Assembly: GCA_002702655.1 (NCBI GenBank)
Contig: PABB01000008.1
Span: forward strand, 1-64,000
Origin: Planctomycetaceae bacterium
Lineage (GTDB): Bacteria > Planctomycetota > Planctomycetia > Pirellulales > Lacipirellulaceae
Length of the DNA: 64,000 nt
Direction of reading: 5' to 3'
Made by a program: the position numbers and the translations under genes. Of the stretch, positions 27,883-37,693 are shown one piece after another. The notes beneath the pieces are model-generated. The model made no database searches. It was not told the DNA's origin and worked only from the letters and a program-made list of their open reading frames with translations. Position 1 is the stretch's first letter. Every line of letters begins with the position of its first letter.

Positions 27883-28440
27883 TCACCACCCAGAGGTGCC
27901 CGGATCTCCTTTGAACGGGCCGACGACTTCCGGGGTGATCCAGCCGCCATAGAACCCGCCGGGCTGCGGCGTCACGGCGCGGCCGGCGACCAAGCAGTCC
28001 ACCCGCGCAGGGTAGAAACAGAGATAGTCCCGGATGCGGTCGAACTCCGGAAACGGCCGCGCGTAGGACCAGGCCACGGCGGCCTGCGGGGGACGCCCGG
28101 GGAGCGCGAGCGTCCAATAGGATGCCTGCCCCTTCCACTCGCAGAACGAGCGCTGGTCGGACTTGGCCAGCAACTCGAGGCGCACGTCGTTCGGCGGGAT
28201 ATAGAACGTCGGCGGGCTCGCCGTTTCGCACACCCGCACGGCGTGCGTCGTGCGGGCGACCTCCACGCCTCGGAACCGGACCGTCACCTCGCGGTCGTCC
28301 GGGACAATCGCCGGGGGGCGCGGGTAGTCCCACACCGACTCTTGACCGACGGCGGGCGGAATCGCAAACGGCGGCCGCCGCCGCCCCGTGTTGGTCCACA
28401 GACTTCGGCTGCGCTTCACGTGATCGGGGATCTTCGTCAT
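27883..28440 (-). CDS. DUF427 domain protein
   Basis: Predicted 185 residues, cytoplasmic. The DUF427 fold is recognisable from VTVRFRGVEVARTTHAVRV, then FYIPPNDVRLELL, CEWKGQASYW, AAVAWSYARPFPEFD and RDYLCFYPARVDCLV. The family is a small beta-barrel of unknown function. I preferred the ATG at 28440; a GTG at 28458 is possible. No functional link with neighbours. Confidence 0.87.
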   Translation of the reverse strand: MTKIPDHVKRSRSLWTNTGRRRPPFAIPPAVGQESVWDYPRPPAIVPDDREVTVRFRGVEVARTTHAVRVCETASPPTFYIPPNDVRLELLAKSDQRSFCEWKGQASYWTLALPGRPPQAAVAWSYARPFPEFDRIRDYLCFYPARVDCLVAGRAVTPQPGGFYGGWITPEVVGPFKGDPGTSGW

Positions 28441-28918
28441 CTTCGTCGCTCGCAACACGCTCCAGGGGGTTGTTTTCGCTCATCGGCGGCCATCGCTGGC
28501 GACGATCTGGAACCCGGCCAAGATCGCAGACACTGCGGGAAGCCGCGACGGAAAATTTTGCTGCTGTCAGCGCGTGGACCGGACAATTTTACCCCCCGCG
28601 CTCGCGATCTCGCCCCGGCCCAGCCCAGCGGCCCGGCTTCGCGAGGCTTTCACGCGCATTCGTCGCGTCAAACATGTCGAGGGCGCGCCTCGGACCGTTT
28701 CGCGGCAACGACCACCTCGCGGCCCTCCGTTTTGACCGTATTCGGTTGACCCGCGCCACGGACCACGGTTGGGAACGCAAGAGGGCAGGGCGGAGGTCGA
28801 CATTCGGTCTCGCCCGCACTGCCCGTGGCGTGCGGACTCGTACTCGGCGGCCTGGCCAATCCGTTCGCGACGCATCATTGAGCACCCGTTACAAGACGTT
28901 ACGTTGGAGACCTCCCCC
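28441..28918. other. Gene-poor region
   Basis: 478 bases between the DUF427 gene and the zinc-ribbon gene. Frames on both strands are Arg/Pro-rich shadows without similarity. No RNA gene or clear promoter seen. Confidence 0.4.
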
Positions 28919-29107
28919 ATGTCATCCCTGGAATGTCCGTCCTGCCGGCACGCCGTTCATCCTGGCATGCCCGCGTGCCGTCACTGCGGCGAACGACTGT
29001 TCGTCGAGCACGTCCCGACATTCCCGCGGGACGCCACCGCGGTGTTCCACGCGGACTACCACGGCGCGCCATCGCGTCCTGCCGCGTCGACGGGGACCGC
29101 AACTTGA
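28919..29107 (+). CDS. Mini zinc-ribbon protein
   Basis: Predicted 62 residues. Two cysteine pairs, CPSC and CRHC (LECPSCRHAVHPGMPACRHC), form a zinc-ribbon knuckle near residues 6-26; the remainder is unstructured. No catalytic domain. It lies 74 bases upstream of the SOUL gene on the same strand. Small size keeps confidence moderate. Confidence 0.6.
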   Translation: MSSLECPSCRHAVHPGMPACRHCGERLFVEHVPTFPRDATAVFHADYHGAPSRPAASTGTAT

Positions 29108-29181
29108 CGGCCCCCGTTCGCCCGCTGGCCACTCCGGTCTCTCCCGCGTCAAAATCTCAAACCATCCAAGGGAAATCGATC

Positions 29182-29904
29182 ATGCGACTGCCAAGCCTCG
29201 TTGGTCTCACCGCCGTCTGTTGCCTGTCGGGCGGCGCATCCGCTGAGGAAGTCGCCCCCAGATCGGCTCCGATCGTGGCGCGCCTCGCGGGCGACGCGGC
29301 GGTCGAGGCCCTGCCGCAACCCGATGGCGCCACGTTTTATCGCGCCGGCGATTTCCGGGTGACCACCCCGCTTCCCGACGGTTATCCTCGGCCGACGCCG
29401 CCGGGCGTCGTGGAGGTGAAACGATACCCTGAGGTTCGACGCGCGACGTTCGACGGTCAGGGGGCGGCCCCGGACGGGATGAAGAACTCCGCGACGGCGT
29501 TTTTCCCGCTATTCGCCCACATCAAGCTGCGCGACATCGCCATGACCGCTCCGGTCGAGATCGACTACCAGGGCTTCGCCGGCGGCGAGGCCGTCCCGGA
29601 CAGCTACGACATGTCGTTCTTGTACCGCACGAAGAGCGACGGCCAGCTCGAATCCTATGGCAGGATCACCGTGGCGGACGCCAAGTCGCGACTGGTGATC
29701 GCCGTCGGCGTGGCCGGCGACGTGACTCTGGACCAGGTGACCGCGTCGGTGGCCCGGCTGAATCGCCTCCTCGCCGACGCCGGTACGTGGCGGGCGGTCG
29801 GCGAGCCGCGCGTCCTCGGCTACAACGGACCTGACGTCCCCCGGAGTAAACGTTGGGGGGAGGTGCAATTGCCCGTGCAGGCTGTTGACGATCCGGCCGA
29901 GTAG
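29182..29904 (+). CDS. SOUL family haem-binding protein, exported
   Basis: Predicted 240 residues with a signal peptide (SLVGLTAVCCLSGGASA). Start at 29182 is the only one that gives the signal. The body matches the SOUL/HBP family: VVEVKRYPEVRRATFDG, NSATAFFPLFAHIKLRDIAM, TAPVEIDYQG and YDMSFLYRTK. Family members bind haem or tetrapyrroles. No haem biosynthesis genes are nearby, so its role here is open. Confidence 0.87.
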   Translation: MRLPSLVGLTAVCCLSGGASAEEVAPRSAPIVARLAGDAAVEALPQPDGATFYRAGDFRVTTPLPDGYPRPTPPGVVEVKRYPEVRRATFDGQGAAPDGMKNSATAFFPLFAHIKLRDIAMTAPVEIDYQGFAGGEAVPDSYDMSFLYRTKSDGQLESYGRITVADAKSRLVIAVGVAGDVTLDQVTASVARLNRLLADAGTWRAVGEPRVLGYNGPDVPRSKRWGEVQLPVQAVDDPAE

Positions 29905-30212
29905 CCCTGCCGCCAAGCGGCCGGCTGTCGACCCGCAGCCGTTCGTGTCGATCGAACCGGCGGAGTGCGTGCTCCTCGGCGACCAGGGTCGTGGCTGGAG
30001 TCGCCCCCGTGCTACGCCGCCGCCAGCTCCTTGTGCGAGGCGTGCCAGGTCAAGCGACGAGGCGTCGGCCGCGACGTCCTGCGCCGATGCACAACGCGAC
30101 GGCAGGCGTCCGCTGTCAGTCGCCAGCCGGCGTCCTTTGGCAGACCGCTCCCATGGACTTCCCAACAACTCAATCGGGACATCGAGTTGAAATCGTCGAG
30201 CCGAGGACCGCA
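29905..30212. other. Convergent intergenic region
   Basis: 308 bases between the stops of the SOUL and GH92 genes. No hairpin with a T-run, gene or repeat stands out. Confidence 0.4.
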
Positions 30213-32675
30213 CTACCGAGAGCCGAGTTTCTCCGCGGGTCGCTGCGGCCGCGCCACGAGACTCTGGCGGTCAGGCTCAGCGGCCATGGTCAACTCCAAG
30301 AGGCCGCCCTGCATGACGGCTTGGTGCGACACGAACGGGCGAGTCAATGCCGTCCCATTGAGTCGCGCCGATTGAATGTACGTCTTGTCCGGCCCGTAGT
30401 TCAACGCGCGGATTACGAACTCCCTGTCCTCCCCGACGCGAATCGTGATTTGCCGGAACGCCGGGCTGGTGAGCGAGTACTCCGGCATGCCAGGACAGAA
30501 AGAATAGAATCCCATCGCGTTCAACAGATACCACGCTGACATCTGGCCGCAGTCTTCATTGCCGGACAGCCCGTTGGGGTCGTTGAAGTAGAGTTCCGCC
30601 AGGATGCGGCGCGTCAGTTCTTGCGTTTTCCACGGTTGTCCGACGAAGTTGTAGATATGCGTGATGTGATGGCTCGGTTCATTTCCATGCGCGTACTGAC
30701 CAATCAGGCCCGAGATGTCGCTTGAGCTGTTCGTACCTTCGATCGTCGAATCCTCGGTGAACAGCTGATCCAGCTTGGCCTGAAAGGCGGCGGGTCCTCC
30801 CATCAGCGAAACAAGCCCCGCCATGTCGTGCGGCACGAACCACGTCCATTGCCACGCGTTCCCCTCGGTGTATTCGTCACGGCGATGCTCCGAGTACTTC
30901 GGATTGAACGGGGTTTTCCAAGTGCGATCCTCCTTGCGGCCCCGCATAAACCCCGTCTCGGCGTCATAGTATTGCCGATAGTGCTGAGCCCGTTTGGCGT
31001 AGGCTGTCGCCACGTCCGCCTCCCCGAGCTCCGCGGCAAACTCGGAAATGCACCAGTCGTTGTAGGCGTACTCCAGCGCCTTCGAAACCGATTCGTTCTC
31101 GAGATCGCACGGAATGAACCCCAACTCGTCGTTGTACTTCTTCGCCCGTGGATTGAGCTTCTCGCGCACGTCCTCCGAGGGATAGAGGAAGTCGTCTTGC
31201 CGGTAATTCGATGATTCGAGGACGGCTTGAAACGCCTGCTCGCTGTCGAACGCGCGGCTGCCCTTGCGGTAGGCGTCGACGATCACCGGGACGGCGTGGT
31301 AACCGATCATCGTTCCGGTATAGTTGCCGGCAAGCTCCCATTTGGGCAGCAGGCCCCCCTGCTCGTAGTGCGTGAGCAGCGTGCGCACGAAGGCTTCATT
31401 GAGCTCGGCGTCGATGACTGTCAACAGCGGGTGCAGGGCGCGAAACGTGTCCCACAGCGAGAACACGGTGTACATCGGGCCGCCGCGCGCGAGATAGATC
31501 TGCTGATCCAGTCCCCGATAACGACCGTCGACGTCACTGAAGAGGTTGGGGCTGACGGCGGCGTGATACAGCGCCGTGTAAAAGATCGTTCGCTCGTCGT
31601 CGGTTCCTCCCTCAACCTCGATTTTGCTGAGATGCGATTCCCACGCCGCGCGGGCGGACTGACGGACGTTGTCGAAGTCCCAATCGGCAATCTCCTCGTC
31701 AACGTTTCGCCGGGCGCCTTCGTAATCGACGGCCGAGATCCCCACTTTGATCAACAGCGGTTGATTGTTGTTGCCGGCGAATTCCAGCACGGCTTGCGTG
31801 TTGCCGTTGGCAACCGACCACATGCCCGGCCGCGGTTGGCCGTTCTCATGAAGCGTGCAACGAAAGGGACGGCTGAACTTCGCGTGAAAGTAAACGTGGT
31901 GATTCTGAGCCCAGCCGCGCGTCCGTTTGAGGCCTTGGATTTCATTGTTGTTGATGACGCGCAATTCGGTAATCGGATTGCGGTGATCGTGAATTGTGTG
32001 AGCCATGTCGACGACCAATCGTGCCGTTTTACCCGGGGGGTAACGGTAGCGGTGGAACCCCGCGCGCGGCGTCGCCGTCAATTCCGCGGTAATGTCGTAG
32101 TCGGCTAGCAGGACTTTGTAGTAGCCCGGTTCGGCCTGCTCGCTCTCGTGATCAAACCGGCAGCGGTAACCGGCTTCGGGAGCGTCCTCGGGGCCGGCTG
32201 CCGTGTGAATTGGCCCGACCAGCGGCATGAAGAGAATGTCGCCCAGATCGCCGATGCCAGTGCCGCTCAAATGGGTATGACTAAAACCCAGGATGGAGCG
32301 GTCCGAATAGTGGTAGCCTGCGCAGGCGTCCCAGCCCAACGTACGCGTATCGGGGCTGAGCTGCACCATGCCGTGGGGAGTGGTCGCCCCCGGAAACGTA
32401 TGGCCGTGTCCCCCCGTCCCGATGAACGGATTGACGTAGTCGAAATTGGCTCTGGGGGCCGTTGTTTCCTGGGAGGCGGCTGAATTGACGCCCAGGCCCG
32501 CCAGCAGGCTCGCGAGCGCCCCGAGCCATACGCGCCGACGTGTTCGCGCTGCAACCACACGCCTGTCCGCACAGCCGGTGCGGCAGCTCGGAGTTCGTCG
32601 TGTGGGCAAGTTGCGCGTGAGCCATGCTCCGTCATGCCGGGCATGGAAGCGAGGCCGGTTGATTGTGGCTGCCAT
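30213..32675 (-). CDS. Exported GH92 alpha-mannosidase
   Basis: Predicted 820 residues. The N-terminus is long and basic with a hydrophobic stretch (VWLGALASLLAGLGVNSAAS) after TRRR, so export, possibly by Tat, is likely. GH92 signatures are clear: YVNPFIGTGGHGHTFPGA, GMVQLSPDTRTLGWDACAGY, FSHTHLSGTG and GLSGNEDCGQMSAWYLLNAM; the NED block carries a catalytic acid of the family. GH92 enzymes are calcium-dependent exo-alpha-mannosidases, commonly alpha-1,2. Divergent from the GntR-type regulator 307 bases away, with a predicted operator inside its promoter. No sorting tail, so probably periplasmic. Confidence 0.94.
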   Translation of the reverse strand: MAATINRPRFHARHDGAWLTRNLPTRRTPSCRTGCADRRVVAARTRRRVWLGALASLLAGLGVNSAASQETTAPRANFDYVNPFIGTGGHGHTFPGATTPHGMVQLSPDTRTLGWDACAGYHYSDRSILGFSHTHLSGTGIGDLGDILFMPLVGPIHTAAGPEDAPEAGYRCRFDHESEQAEPGYYKVLLADYDITAELTATPRAGFHRYRYPPGKTARLVVDMAHTIHDHRNPITELRVINNNEIQGLKRTRGWAQNHHVYFHAKFSRPFRCTLHENGQPRPGMWSVANGNTQAVLEFAGNNNQPLLIKVGISAVDYEGARRNVDEEIADWDFDNVRQSARAAWESHLSKIEVEGGTDDERTIFYTALYHAAVSPNLFSDVDGRYRGLDQQIYLARGGPMYTVFSLWDTFRALHPLLTVIDAELNEAFVRTLLTHYEQGGLLPKWELAGNYTGTMIGYHAVPVIVDAYRKGSRAFDSEQAFQAVLESSNYRQDDFLYPSEDVREKLNPRAKKYNDELGFIPCDLENESVSKALEYAYNDWCISEFAAELGEADVATAYAKRAQHYRQYYDAETGFMRGRKEDRTWKTPFNPKYSEHRRDEYTEGNAWQWTWFVPHDMAGLVSLMGGPAAFQAKLDQLFTEDSTIEGTNSSSDISGLIGQYAHGNEPSHHITHIYNFVGQPWKTQELTRRILAELYFNDPNGLSGNEDCGQMSAWYLLNAMGFYSFCPGMPEYSLTSPAFRQITIRVGEDREFVIRALNYGPDKTYIQSARLNGTALTRPFVSHQAVMQGGLLELTMAAEPDRQSLVARPQRPAEKLGSR

Positions 32676-32766
32676 GGTCTTGATCTTGATGTCAGTTGGA
32701 TGGCGCGGCGTCGCCGCCGAGCGTTTGGCGCCGGCTCGACGCGTTGCGCAAATTCTGCGCTACTTA

Positions 32767-32796
32767 TTGGCAGATTGCCTGAGAGTCGTCTATGCT
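32767..32796 (+). promoter_or_regulatory. Predicted promoter of the GntR-type regulator
   Basis: TTGGCA at 32767-32772, an 18-base spacer and TATGCT at 32791-32796. The operator begins on the last base of the -10 box and covers the expected transcription start, which suggests autorepression. Confidence 0.55.
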
Positions 32797-32821
32797 AGAC
32801 CAAAATCGGTCTATTTGTCAA
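32792..32821 (-). promoter_or_regulatory. Predicted promoter of the GH92 gene
   Basis: On the minus strand TTGACA lies at 32821-32816 and TAGCAT at 32797-32792, with an 18-base spacer. The palindrome at 32796-32813 lies almost wholly within this spacer, so a bound regulator would block RNA polymerase. Confidence 0.55.
32796..32813. promoter_or_regulatory. Predicted operator, copy 1
   Basis: TAGACCAAAATCGGTCTA, an 18-bp palindrome with 6-bp perfect outer arms, shared between two divergent predicted promoters. It is the most symmetric member of a four-site set (also 32899, 41485 and 43071). Confidence 0.7.
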
Positions 32822-32898
32822 TCGCCACGGCCGTCAGGAGCGGCGGCGCTGCTCCGGATGCCGCTTCTCGCGGCGACGCGGCGAGGCTATGATAGGTG

Positions 32899-32916
32899 TG
32901 TACCAATAATGGACTA
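32899..32916. promoter_or_regulatory. Predicted operator, copy 2
   Basis: TGTACCAATAATGGACTA, matching the consensus core ACCAAww.TGG. It lies in the leader of the regulator gene, about 95 bases after the predicted start of transcription. It could act as an auxiliary site for looping or roadblock. This is the weakest of the four copies. Confidence 0.5.
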
Positions 32917-32982
32917 CAGCCTGGTCTACAGCCAGCTCAGCAGCCCGCGTGGTTCAGCGCGCGAGGGCCGATCGGCGATCTC

Positions 32983-34050
32983 ATGAAACACCTTCGCATT
33001 GCCAGTTTGCTTGAGCGCAGGATTCAAAAAGGGGACTACGCGCTGACGGGCATCCCGGCCGAGCGCGACCTGGCCGACGAGATCGGCGTGAGCCGCGTGA
33101 CGTTGCGCAAGGCCCTTGAGAATCTCGAAACGAAAGGCCTGCTGGAGCGGGCTGACAATCGCCGCCTCGTCATCAGTTCGAAGTCGAAACGCCAGATCGG
33201 CGGACTGCAAATTGCATTTGTCTCGCCAACGATCGAGCCAATTTCGTTTTCGCCCGATATCCAGCTCTGGCTGTCTGCCACGGAAAGCATGGCGAATCGG
33301 CGCGGCGACCGCGTGCGCGTGATCAACTATCACCATTGGGACGATCCCGCGCTGACCGAGTCCATCCGGGCGTTTGACGGCGTGTTCTTAGTGACCAGTT
33401 CCGAGCCGATACCCGCCTGGACCGCCGAACTTCTGAACGACTCGAAAGGGGTGGTCGCGCTCTCTGAAGATTTGACCCACCTCGACATTCCGTCCATCGT
33501 GCTGTTCCCGCCGCGCATGACCGACTCGATGTTGCGCCGCTTGCAGCGACTTGGCCATCGGCGCATCGACTGCGTCAACGTGCAAGGCCACAATGCGATC
33601 ACTCAGGCCAGAATTGACGCGTGGAAATCTTGGATTGACGCGGAGGATTTGGACGGCGAGCTTCTCGACGATCCGCGAACCGACAGCGACAGCATCTTCG
33701 AAGCCGGATTCCAGGTGGCCCGCAAATGGGTCCGGCGGATGGACGACCAGACAACGGCCGTGTTTTGCGTGACGTTGCCCGCCGCCATGGGGGTCATTCG
33801 AGCTGCGAATGACGCCGGCATTTCCGTCGGCGATCAGCTTTCCGTTTGCACCATCGACAGCGAGGGGATCGGTCGATTCTTTAATCCGCCGATCGCGTCT
33901 TTCGACCGTCCCGACCCCGAGAAGTACATGAGGATTTGCGCGGATTGGTTCGCCAGCGGCGCGGCGTTGGACGATTGGCAAGGACCGTTGCTGCTTGAGC
34001 CAAAGAAGCTGAAGCTCTTTGATGGCGGATCGATCGGACCGCCGCCGTAA
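32983..34050 (+). CDS. GntR/LacI-type transcriptional regulator
   Basis: Predicted 355 residues. An N-terminal winged helix of the GntR family spans about residues 1-70 (IPAERDLADEIGVSRVTLRK, then ALENLETKGLLE). From about 74 to 345 there is a periplasmic-binding-protein-like sensor domain as in LacI or AraR-type regulators (GLQIAFVSPTIEP, LGHRRIDCVNVQG, AANDAGISVGDQLSV). Such proteins usually repress carbohydrate genes until a sugar binds. Adjacent GH92 and GH38 genes suggest a mannose-containing inducer. Start at 32983 gives a complete helix-turn-helix; a GTG at 32896 would overlap operator copy 2. Confidence 0.9.
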   Translation: MKHLRIASLLERRIQKGDYALTGIPAERDLADEIGVSRVTLRKALENLETKGLLERADNRRLVISSKSKRQIGGLQIAFVSPTIEPISFSPDIQLWLSATESMANRRGDRVRVINYHHWDDPALTESIRAFDGVFLVTSSEPIPAWTAELLNDSKGVVALSEDLTHLDIPSIVLFPPRMTDSMLRRLQRLGHRRIDCVNVQGHNAITQARIDAWKSWIDAEDLDGELLDDPRTDSDSIFEAGFQVARKWVRRMDDQTTAVFCVTLPAAMGVIRAANDAGISVGDQLSVCTIDSEGIGRFFNPPIASFDRPDPEKYMRICADWFASGAALDDWQGPLLLEPKKLKLFDGGSIGPPP

Positions 34051-34175
34051 TGGAGCGGCCCGACTCACGAGCCTCGTTCACGGCGCCGCGACGGCTTTGC
34101 TGACTGCTCCGCGTTGGCGTCCCCGGGGCGAATGCGGCCGACAGACTCCCAGAACGCTCTCCACAAAGTTCACTG

Positions 34176-37100
34176 ATGCACCAGCAGACGCACAGGTCGA
34201 CGCCGAGGAGCCCCAGCCGGGCTTGGCCTCAGGATCATCCTGCCGGCGCGCCTCCCTTTCTGGGCGAACCGAATTACGTGCTGGGACGCATTCAGGCGCT
34301 CACGGAGCGGATGGCGAGCGCCGTCTACCCGCGACGCCGCCCCGTGCATCAGCTCGCCTGCGCAGGGCCCGTCGATCGCATTTCGCTCGACGAGGCGAAA
34401 GCTTTGAAATTCCGCTCTGCCGAAGTGGGCGAGACGCTGGGCCCCACGTTCGCGACCTTTTGGTATCGGCTCGATATCAGGATCCCAACGGACTGGACTG
34501 GCAGTCGCGTGGATTTGGCTTGGCGCAGCAACAGCGAAGCGCTGTTGTGGATGGACGACCGCCCCGTTCAGGGATTCAATCCCGGACGTGATACGGCGAA
34601 ACTGCTGGAATCGGCGACAGGCGGCGACGAGTTAACAGTCTACGTCGAAGTCGCCTGCAACCATTTGTTGGGCGCCGATGGGAAACCGGGCCTACCGTGG
34701 CAGACGCCCTCGCCGAGGTCCTCCCACTGGCTGGAACAATGCGAGATTTGCAGCTTTGACCCCGCGGCATGGGATCTCTATCACGACCTCCGCGTGCTCG
34801 CAGAACTGTTGGCGGACCGCACGCCTGCCCAGGAAACGAGGGCGGTGGGCCCGGCCGTCAGACCGCTGGTTCGCCCGCCCCTCGACCCTGCCTGGGCCGG
34901 GCAGCTGCTTTATGACCTCAACGCCGTCTGCAACACGCTCGACCCGAGCGAACGCCGCACCTGGGCGAACGCCAAAGCAGTCTTGACCCGGCTGCTCGCC
35001 GTCCGTAACGGGGGAATCTGCCACGAACTCAGCGCCATTGGGCATGCGCACATCGATACCGCTTGGCTCTGGCCGCTGGCCGAATCGTATCGAAAAACCC
35101 TCCGCACGTTCAGTTCGGCGTTGCGAAACATGGAGGACTATCCCGAATTCCTGTTCTCTTGTTCGCAAGCCTACCAATATGAGCGCATCGAGCGGCGGAA
35201 CCCGGAACTCTTCGAGAGGATTCGCAAGAAGGTCGAGGCCGGACAGTGGATTCCTGTCGGCGGCACTTATATCGAACCCGACTGCAATCTTCCGTCTGGC
35301 GAATCGCTGTGCCGACAGTTTCTGTTTGGTCAGCGCTACTTTGAAAGTCGGTTTGGCACACGCTGCACGGAGTTTTGGAATCCGGATGTCTTCGGATACA
35401 CGGGGCAATTGCCGCAAATCATGCGACTTGCGGGAATCGATCGCTTTTTGACTCAGAAGCTTTCGTGGAACCGGTTCACGACTCCGGCGCATCACACGTT
35501 CTACTGGGAAAGTCCCGACGGAAGTCGCGTCTTGACCCATTTTCCGCCGGCCGACACGTACAGCGGTTCCTGTGAAATCGAGGAATTGCGCTATCACGCA
35601 GCGAACTATCGAGATTCGGATCGCGGTCGCGACGCCTACTACCTCTTCGGGCATGGCGACGGCGGCGGCGGACCGACTGCAGAAATGCTTGAGACGCTGC
35701 GACGCACCGGCGACCTGTTGGGCGTCCCGCGCTGCCAACCGCGTACGCCGCAGGAGTTTTTTCAGCGTCTGGAGGCGAAGACCCGTTCCATTCCCACGAT
35801 TGTCGGCGAACTCTATTTGGAGTTGCATCGAGCCACCTATACCAGTCAGGCCATGATGAAGCGCGGTTTGCGAAAAAGCGAACGACTGCTCCACGACATC
35901 GAGTTAATCGGAGTGCTGGCGCGCAGCGAGACCCAGGCGGCCTATCCCCAGGAACGCGTCAATGCGCTGTGGAAAAAACTCCTGCTGAATCAGTTTCACG
36001 ACATTCTCCCAGGCACGTCGATCGCCGAGGTCCACGAGCAGGCGCGAGGCGATTTCGCGTCGATTCTCGAATATGGACAGGCGATCCGCGAAGAGTTGCT
36101 CGACCACCTGTCCTGCAAAGACCCTCCAGCGTCGAGCCTGTTGCCGTTGAACACCACGGGCAGCCCGCGACGCGAAGTGTGCGACGCGGGCGGCGGAGAA
36201 TTGGCGGTGGTGGAAGCGCCCCCGATAGGGTTTGGGCGAATTGTGCCGCACGATGCTCGAAGCGATCGCGTCACTGTCGAACTCCGCGACGGACTATTGC
36301 AGCTTCGCAACGGATTCATCTCCGCCTTGTTGTCAGAGGCCGGAGACGTGCTGCAACTCGTCGACTTGAAATCTGGACAGCAAGTGCTCAGCGGGCCGGG
36401 CAATCACTTCGTGATTCACGAGGACCGCCCTGCTTTGTGGGATGCTTGGGACGTGGAGCCTTCGATCCTGGAAACGGCGCGCAGTTGCGAGGCCGCCACG
36501 AGCTGTCAAATCCGATCCCCCGGTCCCTTGCGAGCCGAACTCGTGTTTGAGCGTTCTCTCGGACGCAACAGCGCGATGACGCAAACGATTCGCTTGGACG
36601 CCGAGTCGCGTCGCCTCGAATTCCACTGCGAGGTCGACTGGCAGGAGCAGCACGCGCTGCTCGCCGTCCGCTTCCCCACGACCGTGCTGTCGGACCGGGC
36701 GACTTTCGAGATGCCGTTTGGGTTCGCTGCACGACCCACGCATTGCAATACTGCAGCTGACGCTGCTCAGTTCGAAGTCGCGGGGCATCGCTGGGCCGAC
36801 CTCTCCGAACCGGGGTACGGGCTGGCGTTGCTGACCGACTGCAAGTACGGATTCAGCGTCAGTCGCGGAGACCTGGCGTTGAGTTTGCTGCGGGCGCCGA
36901 CCTATCCCGACCAGAAGTGCGACATCGGTCATCATCAGTTTGCGTACGCCGCCATGCCGCACGCCGGCGATTGGCGCCAAGGGCGCGTGGTTTCCGAGGC
37001 AATCGCCTTCAATCAACCGCTGCTCTGGGTCGCTCGGCCTCCGGACGATGCAGGACAATCTCTGTTCGCAGTCGAGGGCGACCTCGTCTTGGACACGATT

Positions 37101-37337
37101 AAGCCCGCCGAAGAGGGCGATGGCGTCGTCGTGCGGCTCTATGATCCCTTCGGCCAAAGGGGGCAGGCGGTGCTCAAGACCAAGCTGGCTTTCACGCGCG
37201 GCTGTCGATCGAACATCCTGGAAGACGAACTGGAGGAAGTTGAGCTGGCGGCCGACCCGCATGATGCGAATGATTCGTGGAAAAGCATCGCCATTGATTA
37301 CCGGCCGTCAGAAATCGTCTGCCTGCATCTGAAGTGA
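34176..37337 (+). CDS. Cytoplasmic GH38 alpha-mannosidase
   Basis: Predicted 1053 residues without a signal peptide. After an N-terminal beta domain, the GH38 catalytic core begins near residue 288 with GHAHIDTAWLWPLAESYRKT; zinc ligands are expected at His292 and Asp294. The nucleophile is expected at Asp404 in EFWNPDVFGYTGQLPQI. Further blocks are GHGDGGGGPT and NQFHDILPGTSI. GH38 enzymes hydrolyse alpha-mannosides with zinc. Being cytoplasmic, it probably finishes oligosaccharides imported by the downstream symporter. It follows the regulator by 125 bases on the same strand and may be co-transcribed with it. Confidence 0.95.
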   Translation: MHQQTHRSTPRSPSRAWPQDHPAGAPPFLGEPNYVLGRIQALTERMASAVYPRRRPVHQLACAGPVDRISLDEAKALKFRSAEVGETLGPTFATFWYRLDIRIPTDWTGSRVDLAWRSNSEALLWMDDRPVQGFNPGRDTAKLLESATGGDELTVYVEVACNHLLGADGKPGLPWQTPSPRSSHWLEQCEICSFDPAAWDLYHDLRVLAELLADRTPAQETRAVGPAVRPLVRPPLDPAWAGQLLYDLNAVCNTLDPSERRTWANAKAVLTRLLAVRNGGICHELSAIGHAHIDTAWLWPLAESYRKTLRTFSSALRNMEDYPEFLFSCSQAYQYERIERRNPELFERIRKKVEAGQWIPVGGTYIEPDCNLPSGESLCRQFLFGQRYFESRFGTRCTEFWNPDVFGYTGQLPQIMRLAGIDRFLTQKLSWNRFTTPAHHTFYWESPDGSRVLTHFPPADTYSGSCEIEELRYHAANYRDSDRGRDAYYLFGHGDGGGGPTAEMLETLRRTGDLLGVPRCQPRTPQEFFQRLEAKTRSIPTIVGELYLELHRATYTSQAMMKRGLRKSERLLHDIELIGVLARSETQAAYPQERVNALWKKLLLNQFHDILPGTSIAEVHEQARGDFASILEYGQAIREELLDHLSCKDPPASSLLPLNTTGSPRREVCDAGGGELAVVEAPPIGFGRIVPHDARSDRVTVELRDGLLQLRNGFISALLSEAGDVLQLVDLKSGQQVLSGPGNHFVIHEDRPALWDAWDVEPSILETARSCEAATSCQIRSPGPLRAELVFERSLGRNSAMTQTIRLDAESRRLEFHCEVDWQEQHALLAVRFPTTVLSDRATFEMPFGFAARPTHCNTAADAAQFEVAGHRWADLSEPGYGLALLTDCKYGFSVSRGDLALSLLRAPTYPDQKCDIGHHQFAYAAMPHAGDWRQGRVVSEAIAFNQPLLWVARPPDDAGQSLFAVEGDLVLDTIKPAEEGDGVVVRLYDPFGQRGQAVLKTKLAFTRGCRSNILEDELEEVELAADPHDANDSWKSIAIDYRPSEIVCLHLK

Positions 37338-37693
37338 CGTCAAGACGCGCCGCCCCGTTTCGCCGCGCATGGTCCTTGTTTCGAGCACCGCCCAGTGCTC
37401 GTCGCGGCGGCCGGGCCGCGGGGGCTTGACGCGACGTTTGCCAGCCCTGCCGTGATGACTCGCTGTTTTCAAGGATCAGTGCATGCTTTCTTGCCGGCGC
37501 CACATCGCGACGACGCGTGCCCACCGCAACCGCGCATTCCGAGCAGGCGCTGGTCAAGACCTGCCGGGAGTCCTCCCGCACGACTCGACCTGCGACGAGC
37601 ATGTGCTGACGGAGAGTCATCGTCGAGAAACGGCTACGGTCGGACGTCCCCCGTGGCGCTCGAAACGAAAATCTGCTCGCCATAGGGAAATCT
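37338..37693. other. Intergenic region before the symporter
   Basis: 356 bases. A perfect 7-bp hairpin (CGAGCAC 37382-37388, GTGCTCG 37395-37401) lies soon after the GH38 stop, without a T-run. No operator copy is seen. Short frames are not convincing genes. Confidence 0.45.

Noticed and set aside
29182-29904. SOUL protein as part of a haem operon
   Set aside because: No haem synthesis or transport gene is nearby; only the zinc-ribbon gene shares the strand upstream.
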